The position numbers and the translations under genes were made by a program. A stretch of DNA of 64,000 nucleotides. Origin: Mesocentrotus franciscanus. Its lineage: Eukaryota; Echinodermata; Echinoidea; Camarodonta; Strongylocentrotidae. The DNA is taken from contig CP137671.1 in assembly GCA_037976565.1 (NCBI GenBank), positions 11,713,669 through 11,777,668 of the forward strand. Reading direction: 5' to 3'. Below, piece by piece: positions 1 to 14,030 of this stretch. Below the pieces are notes generated by a model. The model was given only the letters and a program-made list of their open reading frames with translations. It searched no databases and had not been told where the DNA came from. The first letter of the stretch is position 1, and every line of letters starts with the position of its first letter.

Positions 1-2184
1 GCAGGTACGGTCCTCCGGCTTTCAGCACAAAACATAACAAGACAATTATACGACTTATACATAGCAAGAATTTTTTATAGAATTCTTAATCACATCATGA
101 ATAAATTCAGGTATGAATATAAAAGTGAATATGAAAGTAGAATAGGAGCAGCATCACAATCGAAATACGAGCAGAAAGAGAAAGAAAAGGAGAGCTCGAG
201 CTCGAAGGACTGATAAAAGAGAGAAATATAGGGAAAGTTGGTAAGGGTCCAAAGGGAAAGGGGGAGATAGAAAAGGAGAGATGGCATAATTCCAATCAGA
301 TGATTCATGAAGAAGAAGTGTAATGTGCATGGGGTAGTTAAGTCTTTTACAATTTCAGCCGCAATTTCTTTGAATATTTCTGTTGCTGTTGTTGGTTGTC
401 TTTTTGGTTTTTTGTGTTTTTTTTCTTCTATAATTTGAATCTTTAATCGTAATATTTTCTAGGCCAATAGGGCCATTGTGGAAAGCAGTTTTGTAACTGA
501 CTATTTGCCCGTAACAAAAAAACATGTAAAAATAAAAGTACACATAAATTAATATTGTGATGACAACAGAGATCGTGTTTCGCCCTTGTAAAAAAATCCC
601 CCACGCTCTTCACTAAAGCATCCCCATTTATTTTTCTTCAAGAACCGATCCTTCTTTATAGGCCCTATGGAGCCTAATTTTCTCCAACTTTGAAAGGCTG
701 ACTCGGATGATTTCTCTTATTTCCCATCAAAGATTGAAAAGAAATTTGCAGAAGGAAAACAAATCCTTTATTAGACCTCTGCTCTCTGCTATATCTTCAG
801 AGCACATTTATAAGCGCTCAGACGAAGATCTAGAGTATGATTTGGGGCGTCCCGCAGGCAATCATTTTTAAAGACTTTTAATAACTACACATAACATGTG
901 AATTTAAGATTGAATGGTTTGTACCATGGTTGAAGAAGGGGAGGTGGCGATCGGATCCAATTGGCAAAGGCCCATCAGGATACTAATACAGAGGCCTTTA
1001 ATAGGTGGCGATTAATATTGTGTCTTTTTATAGCAGCCGGGAATAAACAGGCCTTTATTTCCTATAGACATGGATCAAATTTCGTCTTTACAAGAGCTAT
1101 ATAGAGGCAGTAGGTGAATAGTGACCCGTCATGACAAAATGAGACAGAATTCGCTGTGCTAGACCTTAAGAAAATTTTGAAAATGTAGACCATTTCGAAT
1201 ATGAATATGAAATTATGAATATTCTGTATTTTAAAAAAAATAAACAGTTTTCTTTCGAGTGTTTTTTTTTTTAAATCAATGGCTAAATATGAATAATTGT
1301 CTGGTTAGCGCACGTCTTAATTATTAGTCTTTGATAAGCGGCCAAATTCCAAAGGTCTTTTAAAAGCGATTAGAAAAGAAACGTAATTTTTAAAGATAGA
1401 AAACGTGAAATGTGTCTAGATTACAAACATGTGATAAAGAAGATGAGAATTAGAATTTCAATAATATACAGCCCGGTATATTTCATTTTCGTAATTATGA
1501 ACCTTAAAAATCATAAACGTTTTACATTTTAATTTGGACTTATGAACCCTTTCTCGTTTTCGCAATTACGCACCCTATTCCATTTTCAGAAACATTACTG
1601 AACCCTTTTCTCACCATCGGAAATACGAAAAACATATCAATCATGTTTTGATTCTTATTCTTTATAAAACGGCAAATTCTAATAGATCTTTTAAAAGGCG
1701 AACGATAAAGTAAAGTAGTTTGTATTGATATATTGAAGGTTTGACGGACTAGGGAGAAGAAGGATAAAAAGGACTGAAAAGAAAATACCTTTTAAAAGAG
1801 ACAACAGGAACTGTATCGAGATTATGAAACGCATTTTTTTTAAAGGAAAGAATAACAGTAGGGGACAAGAAAAAAAATCATGACGTTTTCTTTTTTCTAA
1901 AGATCGAGCTAACTAGGGCGGAAAAAAGAAAAACCATTGAACAAAGATCTATTCATGAAGAGGTGTTTTTTCACCTCACCTCGCTGTTGAGTTCTGTTAA
2001 GCGAATACAAAAGAAAGTTCGCTCTAAAAGAAAGAACAGGCAATGTGGCGAGAAATCTTGCGCGTAATTTAGCAGAGAAAGACTAAAAGGGGACAAAAGC
2101 AAAATAATTGTGACATGTTTTTGTTCTAAAGATCGAGCTAACTAGAGCGGAAAAAACGATAATGATGATGAGATCATGATTAGT
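1..2184. other. Intergenic DNA, no gene recognised
   Basis: AT-rich sequence with only short, low-complexity open frames. I see no exon with splice signals and no known domain. A retroelement-tail-like segment lies at 345-545. A lone 'gtgaatagtgaccc' word near 1113-1126 resembles the unit of the foldback array at 45.5-46.0 kb. A short stretch repeats locally: 'aaagatcgagctaactag' occurs near 1899 and again near 2128. Confidence 0.6.
345..545 (-). repeat. Probable non-LTR retrotransposon 3'-end fragment
   Basis: Read on the minus strand, this segment contains a word close to 'ACAAAACTGCTTTCCACAAT', then 'GGCC..TTGGCCTAGAAAATA', then an A-rich run. Almost the same block recurs at 30005-30100 ('aggccaccagggccaatgta', 'aaagcagttttgtaac'). 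Two dispersed copies ending in an A-rich stretch fit a retroelement 3' UTR. No reverse-transcriptase coding sequence is attached here, so the family is unassigned. Confidence 0.4.
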
Positions 2185-5100
2185 TCTAGTTCTCTAATTA
2201 TGTGTATTTTTCTCTGGTTTCGTTTTTAGACCACATGATCCAACTGACTTGCATCAGCCATCAGGTATCTGCTCAATGTCACGTCACTTCTACATGAAAA
2301 TCTGATGGAAAGAATCACATTTGTGCAAAGGGAATCTGCATTAGATTGATTTCTAGATCATTCCCTTCGATCGACACACTGCATGTTTTGGCAACTGTCA
2401 AACCGGATTCATGACCCAGAAACAACTCTCCTCTTATCTTGCGAAAGCGACATTGTAAACGCCTTTATAACACGTTCTAGAAGAGACCTTTCATGTCACT
2501 TGGTGCCAATTACTTTTATTTGAACTGTGTATCCTTGTATGTGTGAATTCCACGATTCATTTCGCATTTTGCAGGATCTAGGCAGACAGTGAGTATAATA
2601 TATCATTTTGACTCGTTACCTCTAAATTTTGTTGATCCAAGCAATAGCAAGTAAATTAGCCAATCGGAATAGAAGCCATATTGCAGAAACCATAATCCTT
2701 AATAAATATCATAAACCATTTGACTAAATGTTATTAGTATTGTGAGAATGATGAGAAGGTGGACTTTACCGACATTAGCATGTCTTAAGTTTCTCAAGTC
2801 TATACCTTGGCAAGGATAAGGCATTTTCGCTCTGGTAACGTATGGAACATCATCTTGTTCGAAGCCGTTCCCGAAAAGATCCCCGGTAGGATAGTGGACT
2901 TTGCATTTAATGAACCTAAAAAAGGTCTTTCCGTTGAAGATTTGTTGTTGTTGTTGTTGTTGATGATCATGGTGATGATTCATGATCTCATGTCGTTAGA
3001 GAACAATTTCAACATTCGGGTAATGTTGGGCAATTTGCATAACTTGCATAAACTTTGGAGCCCAATGTTCCTTGACGATGCATGATAGGTGTATTCCCAG
3101 CTTCTGAAGGGCTTAGGATTCACTTGTGATGTTTATTTTGTAATTTAATGTCATGTATAGGGACTAAAGGTCAAGTAAAGATCGGGATAGTTATCATGGA
3201 ACATTGAAGAAAGAATTCATTGCCTTCAATTATAGTTTCACATTACGTGATAATGCAAAGTATCATAATATACATAATATACCGAGCATTTATTTTGTTT
3301 GTCCCTTTTCCTCTAGTCGATCTCTTTACATTGATGTTAGTTTTGACATTATCTGCAGCTGAAATTCTATTCTACTGCAACGAACTTACCATTAAAATAA
3401 TTAATCTCATACGTCTTTTCTTAATTTCATAGTCACAATTGATACTAGGCCTTATTAAACAACATGTAAAAGGGGACAAGAACAAAAACATTTTTTTCGT
3501 TCTTTGGGCGACGGGCATAGTTTTAATAACCCCATATTCTGAGTAAACCGCACTTTTATGTTTCATTGTGCCATACATTATGTGTGTAATACCCAACTTT
3601 CAAATGTATATCAAACAGGTTTGTTACTTCAAACTCATAATGAAAATAATATCAATTTGAAAGATCTTTCTGAGACAATACATATACGGTCAAAAAGACA
3701 TTCTTTCAAACTTTGAGCAAAAAAATGCGAGTGGCATCTACCAATATATTATTCTTTAGTATTTTAGCAAGAGTTTTAGCATGGATGCCATGCATTATCC
3801 CCCCCCCCCTCCCCCAAATGCCGTCAAAAGTTTTTAAAAATCGTGTCTTGGCTGGTTTACTACTGCTCGGGCTTCCGCACAATTATAACATGTATTGGCT
3901 ATGGCGTCATTTTTCAGAACGCTTTTCGTCCCCTTTCCGTTCTTTTAATTTTCATTCTGGGTGGCCAAACGAAGGGCATCTCGAAGCCGGATTTTGAAAA
4001 TCTGTCAAAGGAGGGTGGGCTGCATTTAAGACGCCATTCTTTACCTTGCACAATTATATAAGTATGGAAGGCCATTTGTGCCACAGTACGCGACGTGACG
4101 AGTTTGTCTTTCACCCAAATCTATTTGTGATATAAAGCAATATCTAGTGATTTCGTTATTATTTGATGTTTTCAAATAAACAAATTTTCTTGTTTTCTAC
4201 ACCAACCTATACCAAATTCGTAACATCATCGGCTTAGCAGTACAAAATCGGCCTATAGGTTAGGGTATACATATGTAACATAGCTTGAATGTCATTGGTA
4301 TCTAATTTTAGAGTATACCAGAGTCTAAATAAATGTCATAAAAATTGATTCATAAGTACATATATCTGTAAAAATCTTGTACCGGGGACGGAGGACTCTA
4401 ATGTGATCTTTTGAAGTGTCAACAACTGAAGTATTGAAATACGGACCCGTGTGTTTTTCACCATATACATGATCATGATATATATGGCTAGATATACTTT
4501 GTCTAGTTCTGATATTCTTAAATAATGTAGAACGCTGCAAAAGCAAAATAAATCTGTAAAATTCAGGTTTTCCTCAGTCTATTCAACATCATCTTAACGG
4601 TTATCAGGCCCTCTTAGGTTCAAGTATAGCATACCATAGCTAAATGCATGAATGTAGTTTGGTATTTACGTTTTAGGGTTATCACTTATTTACTGAATAA
4701 CATTATGATACCTATATGTATATGCGAAATATTGTTAAGGATAATGGACCTGAATATCAGGCAAAGTGTCGTAAACAGAAGCCAAAATATTGTTTCTTTT
4801 TTCACTTTTTTCAATTCAATTTCGGTTTTATTAAAAATATACCAAATAAAAAGTCCGAAGACTAACAATACTTGGTTCACATTGTATCATATAAAAATGC
4901 ATTAAAAACACTTCAGTTATAATATATTAATATGCCTGTCTGAGTTTTCTCGTATATTATTTTAGCGCGGAATGTTTGTATCAAAGCGAAACGAAGTAAT
5001 GCCCAAATTTGGACATGCTTACACTTCAAATAGTTTTCCATTGTAATTTTACTCTAAAGAATCCATTCGACAAACTTGTTTTTGAGCTTCTAATCACCCA

Positions 5101-5380
5101 CGCTATCCAGGTTACGATCAGTGATCATGAAAAGAATTGTTTTTAATGTAAAACCTACCAGCGTGAACATCATTACAAATGATTTCAATCAAGGTATGTT
5201 TCCTTTCAGAGTGTTCCTTTCAAATGTATTTTTCCTTTCTTCTTTTACCCTTGTTACAAGCCAAGCCGTTTGAAATATCTTATTCACCTACGATACCGTG
5301 ACATGAAGAGACTGATACATAAAGAGTGTGCCAGTCCGTATATCATATTATGACTAATAGGGATCGGATATAGATTTGTG
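2185..5380 (+). repeat. Large direct duplication, copy A
   Basis: This stretch matches 6928-10022 in the same order and orientation. Shared landmarks include 'atgatccaactgacttgcat' (2236 and 6976), 'gttgatccaagcaatagc' (2631 and 7481), a (TTG)n run (2941 and 7810), 'gtgtcttggctggt' (3843 and 8733) and 'caagccaagccgtttgaaat' (5258 and 9899). Copy A has a longer (TTG)n run. It lacks two segments of about 55 bp found in copy B and keeps about 260 bp (roughly 4970-5230) that copy B has lost. The short open frames inside are not conserved convincingly between copies, so I see no gene. It may be a segmental duplication or two copies of an unidentified mobile element. Confidence 0.85.
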
Positions 5381-6927
5381 TGGTTTCCAGGCAAAGTCAC
5401 TCTTTTGTCTCTCTTTCTCGCTCTTTGTGTCAAAAAAAAAATCCAGGGTCCATGAGTAAACCCGTACCAGTTACATATCATAAACTAGGAAGAAGACCCC
5501 AAAACACTATACACACAATCAGTTCCATGACATAAAGTTTTTAATTTAGAGAAGAAATTTTTTAGGCTGCGAGTAAGGTTACTCGTATATTCGTCGAATG
5601 TCGGTTGATTATTTTGTCTTCAACTTAACATAGAAAGCCTCCATTCTTCATGATGTAATAATGACATTATTTCATGGCTACATTTATTTTTTAAGAATAT
5701 TTAAATAGTCCCTCTTACACGACAACATAGTCAATCAGACCATGTCGCTCATACCGATGATCTACTTGAAGCACAATCTTAAGTTTATTCACCCTCCCGC
5801 TACAAGTCAAGAAAGTAATTGCCCACAATGGCATTGGCAGATTAAAATATAATAGTGAATCTTGCAGGATTTTCCATCTTGAAAAGAAATTTAATAGGAC
5901 GTCTAGATTCGCTGATTGTTTGCTTGGTGTGTTTGGAACAGCAAACATAACACATTTCCCGTATTAACTACACACGCCCCACCCACACATTCTCCTTTTT
6001 GCCTTTTCGCAATTTTTATTCATATATTTATTCAATATAAGAACAATACAAACAATAATTTAAAAAAATAATTCTTTTTCATCATAATAACATAATTCGA
6101 TTGATTTGACACATGTACAATTCACAAATTACGATCGATTTTTTTTTATTTTTTTATTTTTATTTTTTATTTTTTATTTTATTTTATTTTTTTTTAAACG
6201 AAATCAGTTATAATATGAAACAAATTATAACCCCTTTCCTTATTACCCAACCCCAAACAAAACACCACCCAACGTATGCAAACGAACACACAAATCACAA
6301 CAATGCATTCCCCTTCACACACACTCGCAACCACCTTGGCTGGAGACAAAAATGACAAAGAAGAGACAAAGTAAGGCTAGACCTATTACGCTTCGATATT
6401 TTTTTTCTGCTTCATTCCAATTCCATGAATGTTTTCTCAAACATTGTGGGGCAATTATCGTTAAGTTTAAGTTCCTAATTTTAGTATAAATTTCCTTAGA
6501 TTTAGATAATAATAAATAAACTCATGTATAACAATTAAAATAAAACGAAACTCGAATGTAACAATTCAAAACATAATCAAATAGTGACTGGGAATTCAAA
6601 GCCTGGCTTACCTTTAACCCCCTTCCCCAAATAACATGTTTACATTTCCCACAGAAGATTTGGAATTGTCTAGATTCGCTAGTGTAGTAGATTTTAATGA
6701 TTGAATTATGGGAAAGTACTCAGATGCAATGGCAGTTGGTAAATATTGAATACCCCTCATCGTCATTTAAAGTAGTTTCTTTTCTGTCTGGGAAAAACCT
6801 AAGGTTTCCACTTGTTGAGCGGAATGCCCAGGCCACTCTATCACGTGATATTATTTGCATTACAATGCCCATCAGAACCGACTTACTGAGCGAAAGATTT
6901 GTATTCTTTTGTTTGGTTGGTTCGCTG
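5381..6927. other. Spacer between duplicated blocks, no gene seen
   Basis: AT-rich DNA between the two duplicate copies. It includes a T-rich low-complexity tract of repeated 'ttttatttttt' words at about 6136-6196. No domain-bearing frame, splice-flanked exon or RNA gene was found. Confidence 0.55.
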
Positions 6928-9900
6928 GAGTTCTCTAGTAATATGTATTTTCCTCTGGTTTCGTTTTGGACCCCATGATCCAACTGACTTGCATCAGGTA
7001 CCTGCTCAATGTCACGTCACCATACGGTGAAATACAGACTCGCGCAGCCTATGTCTTTCATTTCTTACGGGTTATCTGTCACTTCTACATGAAAATCTGA
7101 TGGAACGAAGCACATTTGTGCAAAGGAATCTGCATTAGATTGATTTCTAGATCATTTTCTTCGACGCACTGCATGTTTTGGCATCTGTCTAACCGGATTC
7201 CTGACCCAGAGACAAACTCCTCTATTATCTTGCGAAAGAGACATTGTAAACGCCTTTATAACTTGTTCTAGAAGAGACTTCTCATGTCACTTGTTGCCAG
7301 TTACTTTTATTTGAACTGTGTATCCTTTTATGTGTAAATCCTTTTAGCTCGGCTATAATTGGATGAAGATTTCGGAGGAGAGGACTCGACGCCTCAGTCC
7401 ACGATTCATTTCGCATTAAGCAGGCTCTAGGCAGACAGTGAGTATAATATATCATTTTTGATTCGTTACCTCTAAATTTTGTTGATCCAAGCAATAGCCA
7501 CTATATTGCCTCATCAGAATAGAGTTACATACAATCCATGTTTATATTGCAGAAACCCTAATCCTTAATAAATATCATAAAAATTTGACTAAATGTTATT
7601 AGTATTGTGAGAATGATGAGAAGGTGGACTATACGCACATTAGCATGTCTTAAGTTTTTTAAGTCTATACCTTGGGAAGGATAAGGCATTTCCGCTCTGG
7701 TAACGTAAGGAACATCATCTTGTTCGAAGCGGTTCCCGAAAAAAAAAATCCCCGGTAGGATAGTGGACTTTGCATTTAATGAACCTTATAAGGTCTTTCC
7801 GTTGAAGATTTGTTGTTGTTGTTGATGATGATGGTGATGATTCGTGATCTCATGTCGTTAGAGAACAATTTCAACATTCGGGTAATATTGGGCAATTTGC
7901 ATAACTTGCATAAACTTTGGAGCCCAATGATCCTTGACGACGCATGATAGGTGTATGCCCAGCTTCTGAAGGGATTAGGATTCACTTGTGATGTTTATTT
8001 TGTAATTTAATGTCATTTATAGGGACTAAAGGTCAAGTTAAAATCGGGATAGTTATCATGGAATATTGAAGAAAAAATTGATTGCCTTCAATTATTGTTC
8101 CACATTACGTGATAATGCAAAGTATCATAATATACATAATATACCGAGCATTTATTTTGTTTGTCCCTTTTCCTCTGGTCGATCTCTATACATTGATGTT
8201 AGTTTTGACAGTATCTGCAGCTGAAATTTTTTTTCTACTGCAACGAAATTACCATTAAAATAATTAATCTCTTACGTTTTTTCTCAATTTCATAGTCACA
8301 ATTGATACTAGGCCTTATTAAACAACATGTAAAGGGGACAAAAGTCCGTAAATTATGTGAAAAGAACAACAGAAGTTTGTTCGTTCTTTGGGCGACGGGC
8401 ATAGTTTTAATAACCCCATATTCTGACTAAATCGCACTTTTATGTTTCATTGTGCTATACATTATGTGTGTAATACCCAACTTTCAAATGTATATCAAAC
8501 AGGTTTGTTACTTCAAACTCATAATGAAAATAATATAAATTTAAAAGATCTTTATGAGACAATACATATACGGTCAAAAAAATGAAAATCATGTTTTAAG
8601 ACATTTTTTCAAACTTTTAGTAAAAAAATTCGAGTGGCATCTACCGATATATTATTCTTTAGTATTTTAGCAAGAGTTTAAGCATGGATGCCATGCATTA
8701 CCCCCAAATGCCATCAAAAGTTTTTAAAAATCGTGTCTTGGCTGGTCTACTACTGCTTGGGTTTCCACACAATTATAACATGTATTGGCTATGGCGTCAT
8801 TTTCAGAACGCTTTTCGTCCCCTTTCCGTTCTTTTATTTTTCATTCTCGGTCGCCAAACGCAGGGCATCTCGAAGCCGGATTTTGAAAATCTGTCATGGG
8901 AGGGTGGGCTGCATTTAAGACGCCATTTTATACCCTGCATAATTATATAAGTATGGAAGGCCATTTGTGCCACAGTACGCGTCGTAAAGTGTTCTTCTTT
9001 CACCCAAATCTATTTGTGATATAAAGTAATATCTAGTGATTTTATTATTTGATGTTTTCAAATAAACAAATTTTCTTGTTTTCTACACCAACCTATACCA
9101 AATTCGTAACATCATCGGCTTAGTAGTACAAAATCGGCCTATAGGTTAGGGTATACATATGTTACATAGCTTGAATGTCCTTGGTATCTAATTTTAGAGT
9201 ATACCAGAGTCTAAATAAATGTCATAAAAATTGATTCATAAGTACATATATCTGTAATAATCTTGTACCGGGAGGCGGGGACGGAGGAATCTAATGTGAT
9301 CTTTTGAAGTGTCAACAACTGAAGTATTGAAATACGGACTCGTGTGTTTTCACCATATACATGATCACGATATATATGGCTAGATATACGTTGTCTAGTT
9401 CTGATATTCTTAAATAATGTAGAACGCTGCCAAAGCAAAATAAATCTGTAAAATTCAGGTTTTCTCAGTCTATTCAACATCATCTTAACGGTTAAAAGCC
9501 CTCTTAGGTTCAAGTATAGCATACCATAGCTGAATGCATAAATGTCTTTCGGTATTTACGTTTTAGGGTTATCACTTATTTCCTGAATAACATTATGATA
9601 CCTTTATGTATATGCGAAATATTGTTAAGGATAATGGACCTGAATATCAGGCAAAGTGTCGTAAACAGAAGCCAAAATATTGTTTCTATTTTTCACTTTT
9701 TTTCAATTCAATTCAATTCAATTCAATTTCGGTTTTATTAAAAATATACCAAATAAAAAGTCCGAAGACTAAAAATACTTGGTTCACATTGTATCATATA
9801 AAAATGCATTAAAAACACTTCACTTATAATATGCCTGTCTGAGTTTTCTCGTATATTATTTTAGCGCGGAATTTCTTTCTTCTTTTACCCTTGTTACAAG

Positions 9901-10022
9901 CCAAGCCGTTTGAAATATCTTATTCACCTATGATACTGTGACATGAAGAGACTGATACATAAAGAGTGTGCCAGTCCGTATACCATGGTATGACTAATGT
10001 GGATCGGATATAGATTTGTGTA
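6928..10022 (+). repeat. Large direct duplication, copy B
   Basis: This is the second copy of the ~3.1 kb unit at 2185-5380. It differs by many substitutions, so the duplication is not very recent. A ~57 bp segment (about 7023-7080) absent from copy A sits between two 'gtcac' words, which looks like a microhomology deletion in copy A. A second ~55 bp segment at about 7345-7400 is also specific to copy B. A 'caatt' pentamer run at about 9707-9730 is expanded relative to copy A. The right edge near 10022 abuts the 10026-10790 tandem repeat. Confidence 0.85.
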
Positions 10023-10025
10023 ATT

Positions 10026-10790
10026 TGTAAAAAATTCTACAAAACCTCTGAGTGGTCACCAGGAGCTTGGGGGAGAATGCAACCCAGGTTTTTGGGTCGA
10101 TTTTTTAATACTTTTCCAAAGTCAAATTCCCGTAATAATTCTCATACTACTTTATACAGTTTATTTTTATATTTACAATGTATATAACGCATACAAATTA
10201 AATTGAGATGAAAAATACAAAAGTCATTCTAAAATGTTTCAGGCCTAGTGTAGGCCCTATGCTGGATTTCTACAAGAACCTCTGAGTGGTCCCCGAGAGT
10301 ATTAGGGAGAATGCAATCAAAGTTTTGGGTCTATTTTTAATACTTTTCCAAAATCAAATTCACTTTTTATTGCTCTCAATAATATTTTACAGTCTACTTC
10401 TATCTGCACAATATATATAAAGCATATAAATTAAATTTGAAAGAAAAATTCACTAGTTATTTAAAAATGTTTTAGGTCTAGTGTATGCCCTATGTTGGAT
10501 TTCTACAGGAACCTCTAAGTAGTCCCCCGGAGTTATGGGGAGAACACAACCCAGGTTTTGTGTCAATTTGTTATACTTTTCCAAAGTCAACTTCCCATAA
10601 TAGTGCTCTCACTAATATCGTCCAGTCTTTTTCAATCTGCACAATGTATATAAAGCAACAAAATTTAAATGTTATTGTAAAAGTTTCAGGCATTGTGTAG
10701 GCCCTGTGCTGGATTTCTACGTGAACCTCTGAGAGGTCCCCCCTGAGTTTGGGAGAGAACGCAACGCATGTTTTGTGTCGATCCTGCTGG
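10026..10790 (+). repeat. Tandem repeat, unit about 214-234 bp, about 3.3 copies
   Basis: The word 'aacctctgagtggtc' and its variants recur near 10043, 10277, 10510 and 10724. Each is followed by 'gggagaa(t/c)gcaa' and 'tacttttccaaa(g/a)tcaa', and each full unit ends in 'ggcc(c)tatgctggatttcta' or a close variant. The units differ by point changes and short indels, so this is an old local tandem array. Nothing in it reads as coding. Confidence 0.85.
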
Positions 10791-11654
10791 TCATATTAAG
10801 ATTATAATTTAATGCTTTTCATTTCAAATTTGTCTTTCCCATGATATGATGAAAATGTTTATTAACATCAGTCGGATAACAATTAAACAGTCACCTTGGG
10901 AATACTTCAACAAATGACACATCAAACAGTTTAACCGTCATCGCCATGAAAATGAGATTATTTTGCAGACCTTTCATCAAAAAGAGTAGTTTGATGCCTC
11001 TTTAACAAATTCCTGTTAATTGATAACCCCAAATCTTATCGTGCTGAAATGTTATGATCTGAATCCCAATAAGTATTAAAACATTATTGCAACATGTTCA
11101 TAACATTAAACATTGTTATTACATGTTTTACATTGTTTTATTTTATTTGCTGTTACGCCCTCTATGATTAATATACTCTTCTAACAGGCTATGCATTATT
11201 TTGTCAAAGGACCCTATAAAAATTTTTAAACCTACTTTTTATAGTCAACGTGGCTGATCTGCTCCATCTAATATTCCAGTTATTAGTAATGTAACTCCAG
11301 CGTGAGACAATGGACACCCAATCCTCACATTTGGATGCATTTACTCTTTAATTTTAGAAAATGCCTATATTGATGCAAAGTTTATTCGATGGTAACCTTT
11401 CCCTATTTATTTTGAAATCATATGATATAATTATTTGGGGCGGGGATATCGAGAAATTAAACATGGCAACTTTGCTTCATACTTTTCTTGAAGTCAACCA
11501 AAATAAAAACAACTCGTATTGCATCATGTGCATAAACTATATCATACTAGGTCGAATCATTATGTTCGATCCAACTTCGATCTTGTTACTGACTTACATG
11601 ATTATATTACAAGAAATAGCCGATTCAACTTTAACTCACCAGAAAGAGTAGGTA
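10791..11654. other. Intergenic DNA, no gene recognised
   Basis: An open frame at 11361-11651 would encode about 96 residues with no domain I recognise, no splice context and AT-driven composition. I do not call it a gene. The stretch is otherwise featureless. Confidence 0.5.
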
Positions 11655-11851
11655 GTATTGTTTTTCTGATCTGTCTGTAAATAATACGAGTTTTACTTAT
11701 TAATTTTGTACATGTATGTCGGGACCCCACTGGAAATAAGCTTTAGAGCTTTCGTGGGTTATCCTGTTCAAGCTGACTGAATTTTGATCTGTTATTCTTT
11801 TATATTATTGTCAGTGTTGGAGGCTTGGCAAATAAAAATCAATCAATCAAT
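11655..11851 (+). mobile_element. LINE 3'-UTR remnant with (AATC)n tail
   Basis: The sequence runs 'gtcgggaccccactggaaat', 'agctttcgtgggttatcct' and 'gtgttggaggcttggcaaat', and ends in 'aaataaaaatcaatcaatca'. A short tandem 3' tail after an A-rich stretch is typical of L2/CR1-type non-LTR elements. The body is missing, as expected for a strongly 5'-truncated insertion. Confidence 0.6.
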
Positions 11852-13344
11852 CAGCCCTTATAGAGAGAAAAACTTGGTTGCAATGCAAAAGTGAAACTAG
11901 TTAAAAGTTGCCAATGGTTAAGTATACATGATGTAGCACATATCATGTACACCCAAGGAAAAAAAAACACTGAGAATAGTTCACATTGATGTATGTGTCC
12001 AAGTAACATATGACAATTACATACATGTATCAGAGGTTCTGCGTGGCCGCGCTAACCACTGGGATCGCAGAGTCGCAAACAGGGACATCTTTCACGAACG
12101 TGCAAAGGGTAATTTTATGAATATGTATTTGTTTTCGGTAATATATTTGGTGAGGAAGAACTACGAAATTTCTGAACATTGTCAATTAGAGAGTATTTCC
12201 AAATGTATGGTCAAAGTGAAATTACAACTACACTAGTGTTGCCAATTTGTGTTTGATTGATCTCAACTTTAACAATTCATAACTTTTTTCTTTTTTTTAT
12301 CGGAATTTGCTTAAACTTTCACGGTTTCACTGACCTGTTCCTCTCATTTTTCTGCTTCTATTTAATATGAGGTTGGACTTCCCCTTTAATATAAAGTACC
12401 ACCAGTGACGATTATTTATTGTCCGCAAATCAGTAGCATAACTATAGTTTCATTATAGTTCGTTTATCAGAAGAACTGCTATAATCTAAACATAAATACA
12501 AGTAAGATATAGTCCTTTTCAGACTACAAAAATAAGTCTGAAAGAGAACAGCATGTGGGCACTGAACATTTTGGGAAAGGAATGTTGAAGGATAGACTTG
12601 TCCAACTTAATCGCTCACTTGGGATATAATGAGATTTTGGTGAGCCAGCTCTTGCCCCCCACCCCCCCCCCCTCTCTCTCTCTTTCCCTTTCAACTTGTA
12701 CAATATGTCTATTGATTCCCTGCATGGTCTTTCCAAGGAGTTATGTAAAATCCTAACTCCTTGGTCTTTCTCATACAGCTTACATCATTCTACCTTTTCC
12801 TGGGAAACAACCTTGCTGATAAAAAATGGAATAGAAGTGGTGTACATTAGTATTAACAAAAAGCAAATCATTTGAACACAAATGGCTATGTATGAGTTTG
12901 TTTTTAATTCTAAAATACTGTACAATGATGGGTTTAGACTTGCTTACTAAATAACCACTCTCTCGTTTAAACCAGAATTTCAGCAATGACGTGTATAAGT
13001 TGTATCCGATGTATAAATTAAAAGAAAAGTAATATAATCTCTGTATGCAATTGAAGACAGATTAAATACGATAAATTCCTATAGTCAAAACTATATCATC
13101 TCCCACAAATATACAAATGCTTTACAAACTCAACAAGGCCGGGTGCCGAGTTTGGGGTGACAAGAATAACGGTTGTTAGTCACAATAGTCTCTATGACTT
13201 TTCACACAGATAACTATGAACAATCATGACAATGAAAGATCCACTTAAATAATGTAATACAAAATTGTATTTTATTGATTGTTTCCAGAAACTTTGTAAA
13301 CACAAAAAAGATTTCAGTTCAGTCTTTCAGTTCATCGTTTGTCC
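11852..13344. other. Intergenic DNA, no gene recognised
   Basis: AT-rich sequence with a C-run plus (CT)n tract at about 12654-12690. No exon-like frame or RNA gene was seen. Confidence 0.55.
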
Positions 13345-13861
13345 CCCATGCTATCGTATTTCATTTCATTTCATTTCATTTCATTTCATTTTATTTTATT
13401 TCAACATGGAACACTTGCTTCGGCCAATGGCTGCTCTTCTGCAAGTCCGTGCATACTAAATAAATATCACATACAAAATATAAACAATTCAAAATAAGAC
13501 GCAATACAAATTAAACAATTAGAACAGTAAAAGAAGAACGGATTTAAAATCAATTTAATAAAATATAATGAAAACAATTGTAACGAGCGTGATGAACAAC
13601 ATAATATAATAATTAATAAATACAAATATAGAATAAAATTTAGAAAAAGTAAAAGTTAAGGTAAAATTAGGAATTGAAAATTAAAAATTGATATATATTT
13701 ATAAGAATTAACCTCATGATGCAAAATATGGAGGAAAAAAAACGAAAAAAAAAAAACAAGCGAATGAGCAAACTGGCAAACATTGATTATAACTATATTG
13801 AATAGGCAGCTAGTGTGATTGCACAGCAAATTGCACAGATTGCGAACAAGAGGCATAACAC

Positions 13862-13894
13862 AGATAGAGAGAGAGAGAGAGAAAGAGAAAGAGA

Positions 13895-13954
<60 letters not shown>

Positions 13955-14030
13955 AAGAGAAAGAGAGAGAAAGAGAGAGAGAGACGAGAGAGGGAGAGAG
14001 AGGGAGAGTTAGAGAGAGAGAGAGAGAGAT
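13862..14030 (+). repeat. (GA)n microsatellite, about 170 bp
   Basis: Nearly pure 'gaga' with scattered A and G insertions. It lies in the 3' untranslated part of the minus-strand LINE. Long Arg/Glu or Ser/Leu open frames across it are artefacts of the dinucleotide repeat. Confidence 0.95.

Noticed and set aside
2699..2983. His/Gln-run protein on the minus strand
   Set aside because: Created by (CAA)n/(CAT)n simple sequence; the run length differs in the duplicate copy and the frame is not conserved.
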